Source of the DNA: Synchiropus splendidus
Lineage: Eukaryota; Chordata; Actinopteri; Syngnathiformes; Callionymidae
Length of the DNA: 64,000 bases
Assembly (NCBI RefSeq): GCF_027744825.2
Contig: NC_071337.1
Coordinates: 12,525,031 to 12,589,030, forward strand
Direction: 5' to 3'
Under the pieces are notes generated by a model, which had not been told where the DNA came from, made no database searches, and saw nothing but the letters and a program-made list of their open reading frames with translations. Position 1 is the stretch's first letter, and every line of letters begins with the position of its first letter. The translations under genes were made by a program, and so were the position numbers. This document shows positions 45,741 through 61,564 of this stretch, piece by piece.

Positions 45741-48556
45741 ATTTCTGCTACTTCATTTAAGCTTTAGCAGTGTTTTTAATACAATAAAAACTTTCTGTCT
45801 GGTAGATTTATTATATCAGATTTAAGATTAATATGACCACCTTTTTTTTTCGTTGAGGGTTGTTTCAACTAAGCACATGCAAGTGCATAAATGAAACGGA
45901 ATAAGACAACAGATCCACATCATGGTGGAAAATATATGCTTTATTTTAACCCTCCACTCAGAATTCCTCACATTTTAGTTGTGGACATTGGCGAAAATCT
46001 GCCATCTGACAGGCTTCCAGATTGCTCACAAAGGCTCTCATTTTTGGTACCAAAGCAATAAATTATAGATGTTTCCCTGGCATCAGTAAAATCCTGATGA
46101 ATAATCGTGATTACAATATTGATCAAAATAACCATGCTTATCATTTAGCCCGTCATCATACGGCCTCAGTGAGGATCCAGATCTTTCATGACGGCTGCTG
46201 CTGCATTCCTCCACAGTGTATCCAAGGCAGGAAATTAAGCAAAGCTGTTCATCAAATACTCCTCTTCACTGAATATCACAGAGTGTAAGTGCTCAGGGTT
46301 GTTTTAAGTCAATGTCTGAGTGGAGTGTGCAGAGAGGACATGGCTTCCGGGAGAATCTTAATGTCATTGGGGAAGGAGGAGGGAAGCGAGAGAGCATGCT
46401 AAACAAGATGCTCCAGGGAACTACACACATGCACAAACACATCCAGCCAATGTGTGCTCGCACACATATGCTCACATACATGGAGACGATCTCCAGTTCT
46501 CTCAGGGTTAAATCTTCTGATACCGGAGTGTTTGCCCTGGTATATTTGCCTATTTTTAACCGCTTGTTTTTGTTTCTTTTTCTCTCGTCGACGGTTCGCC
46601 AACACCCACTCAGAAGCGTTGATAACTTTCTGACTCGATGCACTCTTGCGCAGTTGACATTTTTCTTTATTACTTTGAACCAGCTTTTCAAAAGCAGTGA
46701 ATATTTTAGCATTTTTAAACCTCCAGATGTTTCAAAACCCTGCAAATGTTGTGCAAATTATCTCACGAGCCTTATTGGAGATGCGTATTCTCGATTACTG
46801 TGTTTTTCCGATGGGTTTGAGGATCAAAATATATTTGAATATTTTTGAAAACTTCAGTGAGCTGTTTGTTTGCTGTTTGTATTGAACCAAAATGAACAAT
46901 GCTCATTCATCACTGGAGCTTTTTCCACCCTTATTTGTAGAGATTGTGCTTAAGTTTGACCATTTTGGTATCAAATATTAAAAGGCGATTCAGTTATGAT
47001 GAAACTTCTTATTTAGATTATGTTTAGTATATTTCTTTAAAAAATAAAAATAAAAATAAATTTAAAAAAATGTTTTGTGTTGACTTAAATGGATGAAAAT
47101 AATAAATATGAAAATAATTTTAATAATTTGACACATTTGGTTTTCGAAAAAAAAAAAATCCACCTCATGTGTATGTATTATTATTATGTACTACATTTTA
47201 CAGCATCATGATTTGGGAAAACAGTATGTTTACACCTTATCACTGTGATCTCCTGGAACTTTCTGTCAATTTGGGGCCCACATCGGCACTTCAATACTCG
47301 CAAGCCCTGCGACCTCCTGTTGTGCTACCCTCCATCTCTCTCTGCGTGACCTCAATTCTCAGACAAGCTTCCATCCATCGCCGGCCCTGCATGTCTCTCT
47401 GTCTCTTGCCAGGTGCTGGTGCCGGCTTTAGCAAGCTCTAGGGTTCTGTGTTGAAGGAACACGTGCATTGCCTCTTGAAGCATGACCACCGTCTTTTCCT
47501 GCTCTGTCCTCAATTCCTACTCAGCCTTTTTTTCGCTTTGTTTCTCACCTTTTCTTGCAGCATGTGTGTGTAATTCTCACCAGGTGCATCGTGTTTGAGC
47601 TGGAGGGTGATACATGTGTGAAACAGCACTGAGCGATGAGACAAAGGAAGGTTGTCCTAGTTCTTGTCGTTGAGAGAGTTTAGACATGTTGGAATTACGG
47701 TCTGAAAATCATGTATAAAACATATTTTCTGAGTAGATCGGTGAATCAGTGAGGGGCTCCGTCTTAAAGAAAGCACAGCGCTCCTCGCCAACTGTTGTTA
47801 CTTCTTCACCGTAAAGGCTTGCTGGGAAGTGGCACCCTAGTGGGGCAGTAGTAATTGAAAGGGTGGAACAGATGAAACCATTTGCACAGCTGTTTTATTT
47901 GCCGCGGTGCAGGAGTTACCCGAATTTAAGAACATGGACATGTGGAGAATGGGTCATTTTAAGTGGGCATCAGCCCAACTATCAAATCAGTCATTTGAAA
48001 AAAAAAAAAACTGGATGAACACTCTTGTATTTATTATAGATTTTTTTTTACAGTGAATGGCAAATATGCATGTTTTGTTTTCCAAATTGTGTGTATTTAA
48101 CATAGAGCTTACAAAAAAGTCAGCCAATCACTGGGCAGCTTTTACCAGGACTGTACAGAGAGGGAACTCAACATGAAGAAGAATGGATTCCATTTGAAAT
48201 GGAAGCAAAGTTAAAGTCCGAAGTGTCAGCAGAAACTCAGCGACAACATCGGGTGGTACAGTAGCAGTGTGGCAATTGCCGCCAGGTTCCTGCTTATATC
48301 GCGACAAACTAGTATGAGGGCATTTTAGCTGTCCAATCCAAATTCGTTGGTTGTTTTGCATTTTCCTTTCCTTATTTCATTCGACTATTCATTTACATAT
48401 GGACGCATATCTGAGTGCTAATGTTTGCTGAGAGTAGTGTCTTTAAAATGAGTGAAACAACAACAACAAAATAAACCTCCAAAGCACCTGATTTTGTGAT
48501 CTGTGTTGGCACATATATTTTGTTTGGGCTACGTCATTTTGAGTCAATAGTTTGCT
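45741..48556. other. Intronic DNA, no gene seen
   Basis: Holds the longest open frame of the window (46312-46848, 178 codons, with a 150-codon frame antisense to it), but neither shows a known family, and ordinary composition explains them. A-rich runs occur at 47040-47080 and 47147-47158. Confidence 0.5.
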
Positions 48557-48670
48557 GTAGGGCCGCAACGATTTGTTGATGCCATCGATGACGTAGACAA
48601 CAAAATGTCGTCAACAAAATTTGTGTGTCGATGCGTCATGTTGCTGTTGGTGTAAACACACACAGGCCGC
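48557..48670. repeat. hAT-like repeat fragment (AGGGCCGCAACGATTTG type)
   Basis: Starts TAGGGCCGCAACGATTTGTT and has several CGTCGACA-like motifs (ATCGATGACGTAGACAAC, GTCGTCAACAAAATT). It has the same terminal style as 39152. The second end was not found. Confidence 0.55.
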
Positions 48671-48889
48671 AGAATGGACATCAAGAACTGGTAGTTACTG
48701 AGAAGCAGTGAGAAATGATCACATTCTCTGGAATCATGAAGATATTTTAATTTACGTTCCTTTAGTTGGTTCCTGACTCCTGGCTCCGCATCACCACCTC
48801 TCCGGCTGACAGCCTCAGTCACTATCACAGCGGAAGTCGAGTGGCGATGGGTCGTAGTGTTCCAAAGACAACGCGTCTTAAGGAGGAGC

Positions 48890-49205
48890 AAACCCCTTCG
48901 ACACCTTCGGCTTATCCGTTGCCGGGTCGCAGGGGCAGCAGCTTCAGGAGGTCACACCAAACGCCCTTCTCCCGAGCGACATCCACCAGCTCCGAGACGC
49001 TCCCAGGCCAACGTAGAGATATAATCTCTCCACCTGGTCCTGGGTCAACCCCTTGCTCTCCTCCCAGCTGGACGTGTCTGGAACACCTCCAAAGGGAGGC
49101 GTCCAGAGAGCATCCTGATGAGATGCCTGAACCACCTCAACTGACTCCTCTCAATGTGGAGAAGCAGCGGCTCTACTCCGAGCCTCTCCCGAGTGACAGA
49201 ACTTC
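48890..49205 (-). mobile_element. LINE relic, C-terminal tail, minus strand
   Basis: On the minus strand one frame reads LGVEPLLLHIERSQLRWF, then HLIRMLSGRLPLEVFQ, then RPAGRRARG, a stop, then PRTRWRDYIS and LAWER. A shifted frame continues ELVDVAREKGVW and LLKLLPLRPG. This matches the conserved C-terminus of a fish LINE group (LRWFGHLIRMPPGR ... GRRPRGRPRTRWRDYIS). The stop and the shift show it is inactive. The plus-strand open frame of 155 codons over the same DNA (48766-49233) is its antisense shadow. Confidence 0.8.
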
Positions 49206-51640
<2,435 letters not shown>

Positions 51641-54600
51641 AAACCACAAAAAAAGCTAAACAGTGAAGTCACAAGCTATCAAACAACACAAGACAATAAG
51701 TAAGTACCTATCGTATATAAACAAATAAAATGACAATAAATAAATAAATGTACAATGAGTCTCATCACAGTTAAATGTTATACATTTGTTAACACAAAGC
51801 TGTTCATGTGCATGAAAATCTTGTGTCAGAAAAAAAATAAATTGGGGCAAATTGTTTCGGTGATTTTGAGCCTGAGTCAAAAAGAGACCTCTGCTCAGTT
51901 GCACCCGAATAAAATGGAGCTTGAGCTGGATTAAATGACGAACAAATTAAATATTAAACAATATTAAACTTGTGTTTCTGTGATCCTGAACTCATCCGTT
52001 ATCAAGCCGGACCAGCAACAACGCAACGGGAAATGCTCAAAATATCAGTTACTGCATTTTTTTCCCATTACGTGTAACATGTTTGCTCAAAATCTTCTTT
52101 AAAATAAAACATGTTCCAGCAGACGTGTAAGAGCTTTTGCAGTTCCAACTATCGTTGCAGTTTTAGTTTGCCTACAATTAGCCTCCAGTGCAAGTAGTGG
52201 CCATCACATGCACATTGTGTCTCATGCCGGAGTTGCTGAACAGAGGGAACTGACTCACCTCTTTCTCACCATCTCTGTAGTAAAACTTCCCACAGTTCCA
52301 TCACAGCCAAAAGGAGAGAATAGCGCATCTTTTCTACGCACTAATCCCCTGAGGTGGACATTTGTAACTCTCACAGAAAACAATTCCGTACCCTTCACAG
52401 GCTCCCGCGGGACTAATTCCTGCAACTTCTTAGTAGCCGATCTCAAAGTGATTCAGGAGTTTAACATCAATCACCAAGTAAAGGTGTGATTGACAGCAGA
52501 CATACCCTTGAGATGTCAACCTTCCCAGAATAATGGCCACGCTTTCATGCTCCGGCTCTGCTCTTCCTTTACTCTTCTCTCCTTTCCCACCCAACATCTC
52601 AACCAGTGGCAGCTGATGCTCATCATTTATTCAAAATTGTGGATGAAACAAAAATGACTGTGGTTTTACAAGCAAAACAAGCATTTATGATGTTAAATAA
52701 AATAGCAGGTTGATGATGTCTTTGGAGTTTTGTCACAGAAGCCAGACATGCGATATATTATTGAGGCCACTGCTGCTGACCCAAGTGAAATATTGCATAA
52801 ACAGGGAAAAAGTGAAAAGCGTTATAGTATGCGCTGTTTTCCTTTGTAGTACAGAGAGAAAACAATGACTTTTTTGTGTAATCTTGTTGACGACACTCTT
52901 GGTTACAGCTGTTAAACATCGAAGGAATACTTTTTTTTCCCCTAAATTTGAAATAACTGTCCAAAAAACTAGATACGTTTCTGCCACTTTTCCTTTGACT
53001 GCCCCCCATTTATCGATCTCAGCGCACAACGTCCAACTGCATCTCCTTAATATCCCTCCTCTTATTTTACTGCAAGTAGATCCTCTCTGGATACCAACTT
53101 GATCCCCTTGCTTTTATCACCACTGTCCTCTTTTTTTCTGTCTCTCTCTGCCTTGGTTGCTTGATGACTTCAGGGAGCAGTGGACGCCTGGGCTATCAGA
53201 TAACAATGCCTTTAATCGATACCTGTGTCTGTCTGTGCCCATATTCTTCTAAGCCCTTTATGGATCAGCATGCAGCTGGGGCTTGATCTCTTAATACCCC
53301 GTCTTAATCCAGAGGTGCTACACATCTGGTTAAGTCTCCATATTAAGCAAAGAAAACAGCCAAGAGAAGTGGTGGTGGATGGTGCTCTCCATTCATTCAA
53401 GTAGGTCTGAGCAGAAGTGGTGAAAGAGTAAAACAACATGAAATATATGAAAGGAAAACAGATTGATGGACTGTTTTCCTGATGCAGTATGTGGAAATAA
53501 AATATTCAGTTGTATTTGTCTGACTTATCAAGGCAAAGGTCGCAAGCCGGACCCTCACTTGTGTCCTAATTTTTCCTCAGTTCGCCACAATTCTGTCCAA
53601 CATTACACAAAAACACTAGTATTCTAATGCGGCCACTGTGCTGGTTGGGGTCCCCTTTTTCACAGACTGGAATGTTCCCTATTCAGGTTACACCCAATGT
53701 GATGTTTGAGAAAAACTAGTCCTCACTTGGTCACCATCGGGTTTGGTGTTTGTTGATACCGCTTGTGCATCCTTTGAAATCACTTGTACCTGTATATATT
53801 GCCTTCGGAATTTGCAAGTTGTCTAGTTATTGTCATCCCTCAAAGCTTTTATATTGATGTGCCTGCCAAAGCAAGCAGTTTATTTGGCATGTGTAAGATG
53901 AATGCAAGTAGATCTTCAAAGAAGGGATAGTGTGTACTAAGAATATTGCATGAAAAACGAAGTCTGTCGATGACTAAATACACATAAAAACCATGAATAA
54001 AGCCAAGATGGAGTGTGAGGAGCATGTGTTGTTCAAGTCATTTGAAACAATCCTCAGTGTTTTACATAATGCTGGCAGTTTTAAAATGCTAAATTAGCGG
54101 GGTAAATGTCACCAGGTCCCACAGGGATTAACTCCGGGCCACAGAATAGGCATTTTTACTGCGTTACACTGAGGTTGAGTGAGCCACCAACCAATAGGAC
54201 TGAAAAATGTCATTAGAGCTCTGAATGCCATTAGGGATAATTGGGACGTAATACTCAAAGCATGCCAAAGCTAATCCTTAGTGAGAGTTATAAATGCAAT
54301 TGGACTCAGGGAAATTACAGGTGTATATTCATTTGTTACCACGTACGCCGCACGAGAAGTGAAAACCATTCGATTTGAAGGAATAGAAGAAGAAGAAGCC
54401 AATGTTAAATACATTCTTTATCACAGGAATTGGATCATTTGCTGCATGAGCCGTCTCTTTGGTCATATACTCATGCTGGCTTTATAAATGGAGAGACCAG
54501 TCTTATTCCACCTCTTTCAGCCCTCAACCGCTACGGGAAGACACAATGGCATCAAACATCAAAGGGCTAAAAATACATGAATAAATAGAAATTGTAGTTG

Positions 54601-57600
54601 AAACATTGAAACATGACTTTATAGGACGGTTGATGGCCTAAGCTTGAGGCTCAATGTCAATTGGTTCTTTCCATTGTAATGTACTGAGACACACAATGGC
54701 TACAGGCAGTTCATTATTTTTGCTATGAGCACATTGTTTGAAAAGGAAATATGTAACCAGTTTATTGTCCAATTTAGCTCACAATGGTCACGTTCTCCCT
54801 CTAAGCCGTTTCTAAAGTATGAGCCAAAGTAAAGGATGTTACACTGGTTGACTTTTCACTCATGTTTCCATGCGCAGAGAAGTGCCCAAGGTCATCCATG
54901 AAAGTGGACACGTTTTTGAATTTCATTCGGCACTATTTTCGGATCAAAAGACGCCGTATCGCTACGGATGGATGTTTCTCATGCAACCTCCGCATCTCAA
55001 ATGCTTCGTTGGCCTCTCAGCAGCATCAAAGGAGGATGCACTGGAAACCAAAGGTAGCATGTCGACGCATATCACTTTTGAAGCAGAGGGAAAAAGAAAA
55101 AATAAAAAGATTAAAGTCTTGAAAGTCAAGCGAAGTTTGTCTTATTTTTTGTGGACTTTATATAAAGGCGACAAATCTTTGGGGAGCGTATGAACAAAGA
55201 TATCAATCGGGTTGTAGAGGCAATAATTCATCATGTGAAAGTGACGATAATTATAGTCTAGATCAGGGATGGGCATCTCAATTTCCCCAGGGGCCACTTT
55301 AAACGTAATGGAAAAATGAAGGGACAAAGAAAAAAAGCTGTTACGTAGTGGAAAACATGGAAACAAGGGAAAAAATGGACTAAATAAAAGTATAGGCCCA
55401 TTTATTGCTCAACGTTACATACAGATCCGGACAGAAACTTCTGTCCGTGCTCGGCGTTCATTTCTTCCGTATTTCTGTACGTTTCCACAAAGCTTAGGGA
55501 TACAGTCCAAATGGAGCAGTAACACCTGAAGCCGTGGTGGGGAAGTGTTGCAGCCACTACCTGAGACGTAGCTCTAATGAGACACGAAGAAGACATAACA
55601 CTGGTGGAAATTCTCCGTCTTCCAGTTGCAATATACAGTATCTAGTGGCCTCACCGAGCACCACCTTCTACAACGTTGCCTGCTGGTTCCGTCTTTTGTT
55701 CAAGTGGTACATTATCAGGACCTTTTCCACTGTCGCCATGTTTGTTTTGGAGTTTGCCGTTGTCATAAACTTTTGACTCTGTTCTGCCCTCCCCTGGTGG
55801 ATATGTTGTTGAACTGCAAAACCAGATCTAAGGAACGCATGGACGCATGTAATCTGTGAGGGGAACATCGTAAAGGGAGCGTAAATAGACGACTTTACTT
55901 TAGCTGATCTTACTCCTAAAAATGAAAAAAAAAAAACAAGGAACAGCCCCCTTATATTCAACCGCACTGATCTTTTTAATGACTAAGTTTATTATTATGT
56001 ATCACTTTCTTCCCAACTTACTGTTTTCATTTTTCAGTGGATTTGAATGAGCATTTTTTTCCATAATAATGCTATAAAATCAGAAACCACGTTGTCTAGT
56101 TTTAAACTAAACTAACTAAACATATTGGTTATTTGTATGTTTCATGTTAATGTTAATGCCATTAAATTCACTTGGACACCAGTAGGAGTCTTTATAAATA
56201 TGCGAGAAGACACATCGGCCGACCGGTTGTCCAGTCATCACAAGACCCATATCAAAGTTACTGACTCCCCTCAGTTTCATCAATCTGAGTAAATCCTGTC
56301 CATTGACAGGTGCCATGGAAACACTAATGCCAATATGACTCATGGCACTTCAAAATGGATGATTGATGCAGTTGTGTAGTAAATTACTTTTGAAGAATTT
56401 CCTGCTGCTCGCTCACCTTTGGCCACTACCTTGTACGTATTGTATTGTCATGGCTGCCGTTCTACTGTTTCATTTCTTCTTGGATGTGTAAAAACTGCAG
56501 GCTGTCTGTCAATCTGAGGAGGTTGACATAATCTTAGTTCCTGACATTTATCTGTTACAGTGACTCACATTAAGAACACACACACATATGCCTCCACACA
56601 CTCACACACTTGGTCTTTTTAAGGCCCAGTGGTCTAATCTGAGGTGTCAGTTCTGCCACATTGTTTTGACATGTTTCATGAAATATTGCTGCAGGGTGAA
56701 AGTGCTTCTGCATATTCATATTCTTTTTTTTTTTGGGGTTCAAAAGTTACTGAATTTAACATCTGGTAGATGTCTTGGTACCATCTACAGGCTGTTTTCC
56801 AGGATGCATCCATTGACATTCACTCACCAAAATACTTTCTGCTCAATGACGTTTCACTTTAAATAAACAATACACACAGAATGAAGATAAATACATTTCA
56901 TGATGCACAGTACAGTATCTTCAAACACTATGTATATTATTTTGTAATAACAGATCCCCTCACTTTGGTGTGCTCACAACATGATGCTGTCAATTTTCTA
57001 TCCTTCAACTTGCCTCTCCTCTTCCACTTTCTATAAGATTAAATGAGTGGTTCACCTCCGTAACAAGGTTATTAGACAATGAGTAGTCTAACAGGTTTAC
57101 TTCCACTGCGTAGCTGAACCTCGCACAGCTGCACATCAACCATTGTTTAAGTCATGTAGACTAACTAAGATACATTTGAATTTCTCTCCAGTCGCCGGAC
57201 TATGCTGTTAACATGCATTTTAGAAGTCCAAACATAGCCGGACCAACGCAGTTATTCGGTTTTCTGGGCCGTCATGTCAGAGAAAAGAGCGGTGGATGCG
57301 GGGGGGGTGTGAGGAGATTGACACTCAAGATACACGTACCCTGGATACATGTAACTTAATTTCTTTGACATTATGAACTTATGAACACTGGTTAAAGGTA
57401 CCCAGTAAAAAAAAAAAAAAAGCATCCAAATACTTGAATAAAAGGTGCAGCTATTCGAGGACAAGCGCTGGACAACCCTGTGGTCTTCAGTCTCGCGGCT
57501 ATTGAAATGAATCCAGGATTTTCTCACCACAGAACATGCATGCTGGGCAGAGGGATTGCACTTAAATTCTAACTCATGAAATTGAGGTCAGAAACAGGAA

Positions 57601-58068
57601 AGCGATACCAAGATGTGAAAAAGAAGTTGACAGTTTGATTTTGATGTTACCCTCAGAAAGCATACTGACTCCTAAGATAGTAAAAAAAAAAAAAGGAGCC
57701 TTTATCTCTGTCACTCTTTCACTCGGCTCCTCACTCTCTGTCTGATATTTCCGTCTCTCAGGGAATGAACTATGCTATCTCAGTATAGCTATCAGCAATG
57801 GGCATGATGTTCAAAGCAAAGCTCCAGTGTTTTTATCGGGGCGTTAAGTGTCTGGCTGCATGTACATTTGAATCATAGCGAGAATGTTTTTTAACCTTTA
57901 GCTCTGTGCAGTAGCGTTTCGCAATGTCTTTTTTGTGCCTTTGATCCAGTTCTCCGGTGTACGAGGAACATTCCTTCCAGTCATTCTTTTTTTCTGCACC
58001 ATGCGCCATTGGAGGATTTTTTTGAGCTGGATATGTGCAAGTTAATAATGAAAGAACAGAGGATTTAC

Positions 58069-58090
58069 GTGTGTGTGTGTGTCTGTGTGT
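58069..58090. repeat. (GT)n microsatellite, one interruption
   Basis: About eleven GT units with a CT interruption. Confidence 0.85.
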
Positions 58091-59779
58091 CTCGGCAGCT
58101 GGCCTGCGATGACGGCTTTGTGCCAAGCCACAACAGGAGCCCTACAGTGCAAATTATGGGTGCGATAAAGTGAATATTTTAGAGACAGTAAATTATCCTA
58201 TTCAGTATGCATTTACCTTTTTCAAGTGAAAGGCAGGTCATGTGAATCCCAGTTTTCTTCATGATGATTCGATGAGGGTGTAATAACGTATATGTATGTT
58301 CCGAGAGCAAGTTGTTTCGTCAGATTAGTGTTCTCGCGGTTGCATTGGCACGCGACAGCGAGACATACATATTGCGGTCATAAAATACCTGCAGGCGACC
58401 CGTTGTAATTTCTGGTGTCAAAGCTTGTGTGTGTAAACCGTCCCAATTTTACACACCTTAAAAGCCCAATTGAAATGTATGAATGGAACTGGAACTGACG
58501 AGGTGTAGTCAACCAATTCTAATGCAATGTCCAGCTAAATAACCTGTCAACATTCGGGTGGGTTGCTTGGTGAGCATGTGAGGCAGTAAGAAAACAACAG
58601 AAGCGTGATAAATGGTGCTATTTATTATGGGGCCTCATACATGTCTTTTACGTAGAACAAAATATGTCCTAATATTTTGATCAAACACATCTTTGAAATA
58701 TACTTTCCCTCTCTTTAAAAATGTTTTTTTTTGGATTATTAATAGGGATAATAATAGGGATACACCACACTCAAAGTCTGTACCCGAACTGAAGCCTAAT
58801 ACAACACAGAATATCCGACGTGGTTACGTTATTTTTTTTTAACAATTAAAAAAAGAGAAATAAATAAACATAGTTACCTACATGTTATGGATAGGGTTAG
58901 AAAAGAAGAGCAAGTTAAATATGTTTTACATTTTTCTTTGCTTTTCAAATGATAACTTGCCCAGCACTGATGTGGTTGGGTCGAAGGAATATCAATCCAT
59001 CGTGGCAAACAAAATTGTAAATTTGGTTCATTGTGCAGCAATACATTCTAAACATTTTCCATGGACTGGTAACAACCGTAGATCACGTGTCTGGCCCCGG
59101 ACTCAAACACCAGACACCAGTCCAGTCTTCCCTTATTCCATCTCAGCACATGGATCGAAGGGCTACATTCTTCTCGCCTCCATAAATGCATTATGCGGCT
59201 GAACCCTCTGAGTTTGCTCAGTCACGCCCCCTCTGTCTCATCACACAAACAGCCTTCAACACAATCTTTTCCATTGGCCTTTTTTATATAGCAATATATT
59301 GGTGCACTATCTAAAAAAAAATAGTCACTGAGTCACATATTCCCTGAGCAAATGTAGAAATTCAGTCCCTCAGGCCCCGCAGTATTAGCTCGGCTCCCCG
59401 TTATTTTATCTCTGGGGCTTTCCCACTCCACTGAGCAGCATATCTGGGCTGAGGTGCAGCAGAACCCTTTAGTTACTCAACGCAGGTGTTGTTACACACG
59501 TGTGGTTTCTGACGCACTTTATTTTATTGCTTAATTAAACTATCAATTATCCCATCACCCCGTCCTGTACGCCATGATGGTCATCTCATTATGCTCGGCC
59601 TCAGTCCAAGTTTTCTCCCCGGCTTCTCAGGATTTGAACGATCGCGTCCATCTGCGGTTGAATAGGTGGTTTATGTAATGAAATGAACGGAAAAATGTGA
59701 TGGATGTGCACATGTAGAGGGGTGTGATGAACATCTGAATAGATGGGCGAGCTGGGGAGATTAATAAGGTGGGGGAGGG

Positions 59780-59799
59780 TTTTTTTTTTTTTTTTTTTT
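59780..59799. repeat. Poly-T tract, 19-20 bases
   Basis: Follows a G-rich run GTGGGGGAGGG. Confidence 0.9.
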
Positions 59800-60350
59800 A
59801 TCACGACAGTAAGCCTCAACCTGCTCGCTGGAGTATTCCCCGTGCACATCAGTGGGCAGATTTACTAACCTTTGCTCTCTTTGATGTCCAAGCTTACATT
59901 CAGTGTCATTTTTAGCTTCATTAAAATGCTGCTGGCTTCCTGAGCGTCACTGTGGTGGTCAGACATTGTTCAGCTCGGTGCATGAAAAGAGACTAGTCGC
60001 CTCTTTTTAAGTCTTACGGCCTTCTCCTGTTTGAGAATAAGTTGGGACACCCTACTTTGCATTCACTTTTTCCAGGTGCAGGAGTAGAATCATACCAGGT
60101 TCAGCCACTCAAAGCATTAGTCTTCTCTCTTGTTCTTAAGCCAGACTCTGATTGATCCTGGTATGTTCTTGTCAGGATTAGGTTGATCAAGAAAGGATAT
60201 GTATATGTTGGGAAAATCACTACATTTCAGTCACGCCCATCTACTTCCAACAATCAGTTTGAACAGGAGTCAATGGAGAGTTACTTTCAGGTCGAGCTTG
60301 AAATAAAAATATATAGCTCACATATGTTGTATGTATATTAGAAAGATTTA

Positions 60351-61044
60351 CAGTGGAACCTCGGTTTTCGAACGTTCCGGACTTCGAACAAATCAGAGTT
60401 TGAACAAAAATGTCGAGATTTTTTTGCTTCGGATTTCGAAAAAGCCGAAAAAAAGCTGCGTGGACCGATCACGACGTGCTTTGTTATTGTGTATAACGCA
60501 GCCTCTGTATGCAGACGTGTCCCGTTAGCTACATTTACTGACTGTTGTTTCTTCATATTGAGGTGTAAAACCTTTCCTGTCTCTGCACTGGACCGTGGTA
60601 GAGTGTCACAGGGGAGGTGCTCGCTCTCCACACCTCCGAGGCTGGAGCGCTCACTCCAGGGTTTGATGTCCTGTTGTGGGCTGGAGCTGGGACAGGGATG
60701 AGGCGAGTCTGGGACAGAGCGTGACTTGGTTTATGACTTTGTCACAGCCAAACTGCACAGAAGCGCACATTCAGAGCTGGACACGCACCGGGCACCTCTT
60801 CACTTCTGGAGAGACGTCACTCACTCGGCAACCCCTCCCACATGCAGCGGCCACACACACAGAGGAACAGCGCACCTGCAGCAGACACTCTACATTCACT
60901 CCTACAAAAGACTATTTTAAGGCTTGGAACGCATTCTTTCTTTTTCCATTCATTGTAATGGGAAAAATCGATTCAGATTTTCAACAATTCACTTCTCGAA
61001 CGGCCGTCTGGAACGGATTGTGTTCAAGAACCGAGGTACCAATG
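60351..61044 (+). mobile_element. TA-flanked MITE, CAGTGGTACC family, copy 4 (694 bp, most complete)
   Basis: The left end CAGTGGAACCTCGGTTTTC and right end CAAGAACCGAGGTACCAATG form the terminal inverted repeat, with TA outside on both sides (60349-60350 and 61045-61046). Subterminal TTCGAAC-like motifs recur near the left end (for example 60369-60389) and near the right end. It contains every block found in the other three copies, so it serves as the reference. A minus-strand frame (60338-60631) and a plus-strand frame (60676-61104) are shared with copies 1 and 3, but they match no transposase that I know. The element is therefore non-autonomous and depends on an enzyme encoded elsewhere. 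Confidence 0.93.
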
Positions 61045-61046
61045 TA

Positions 61047-61560
61047 TTTTAATGCTGTGAGAGAACTGGGTTTGACCATCATCAAAAGTTACACAAAGGT
61101 TTAGTGTGATATGTGGTAGCGAATTACAATGCTCGTCGCAGACAAGCCAGCATGTGGGACAACCTCAACAAGGTCACGGTAAGTATTTACCGAAGTCAGG
61201 TAATGTTTGCTATCTTCTACATTTGATAGTTTAGTAGTAGTTCAGTCATTATTTATCATTTCAATTGAGGTACAGCATATGTGTGATCCAGGCAATGAGG
61301 CGAAGTGGACCAGAACATAACATTGATCTCTCCATAAACTTCCATTCATTTTTTTCCAAGGTTGGGTCCCATGGACCGACCGGAAGGGGCGGAGACTCCA
61401 TATGGTCACGAAGCTCAAAAGATCAAATAAAGTCACTAAGCTCAACTAAGATAAGCAATACATGACCTAAGCATTATTATTTAAAGATCCCAGCTGGTAT
61501 CTGAGTTGGTGAGTCTTGACCCTGGCTTGGAAGAGTCAGCTGTCGGGATGTAAAGCTATT
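61047..61560. other. Intronic DNA, no gene seen
   Basis: A donor-like CACGGTAAGT at 61175-61184 follows 37 bases bounded by a CAG. It is noted but not called. Confidence 0.4.
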
Positions 61561-61564
61561 TCCA

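Larger units (their letters stand above)
51641..60350. other. Long intronic stretch without a supported gene
   Basis: 8.7 kb of mostly unique-looking sequence. It holds a (GT)n tract at 58069-58090, an A tract at 57407-57421 and a T tract at 59780-59799. GGGATGGGCATCTCAA at 55266-55281 resembles a hAT-like end. A possible but unproven exon lies at 54878-55053 (see findings). Confidence 0.45.

Noticed and set aside
46312..46848. 178-codon open frame, the longest in the window
   Set aside because: No recognised domain, no splice-site or start context, and a 150-codon frame lies antisense. This is expected by chance in 64 kb.
61142..61178. 37-base micro-exon ahead of GTAAGT
   Set aside because: The donor is good, but the upstream CAG lacks a pyrimidine tract and the peptide has no recognisable feature.
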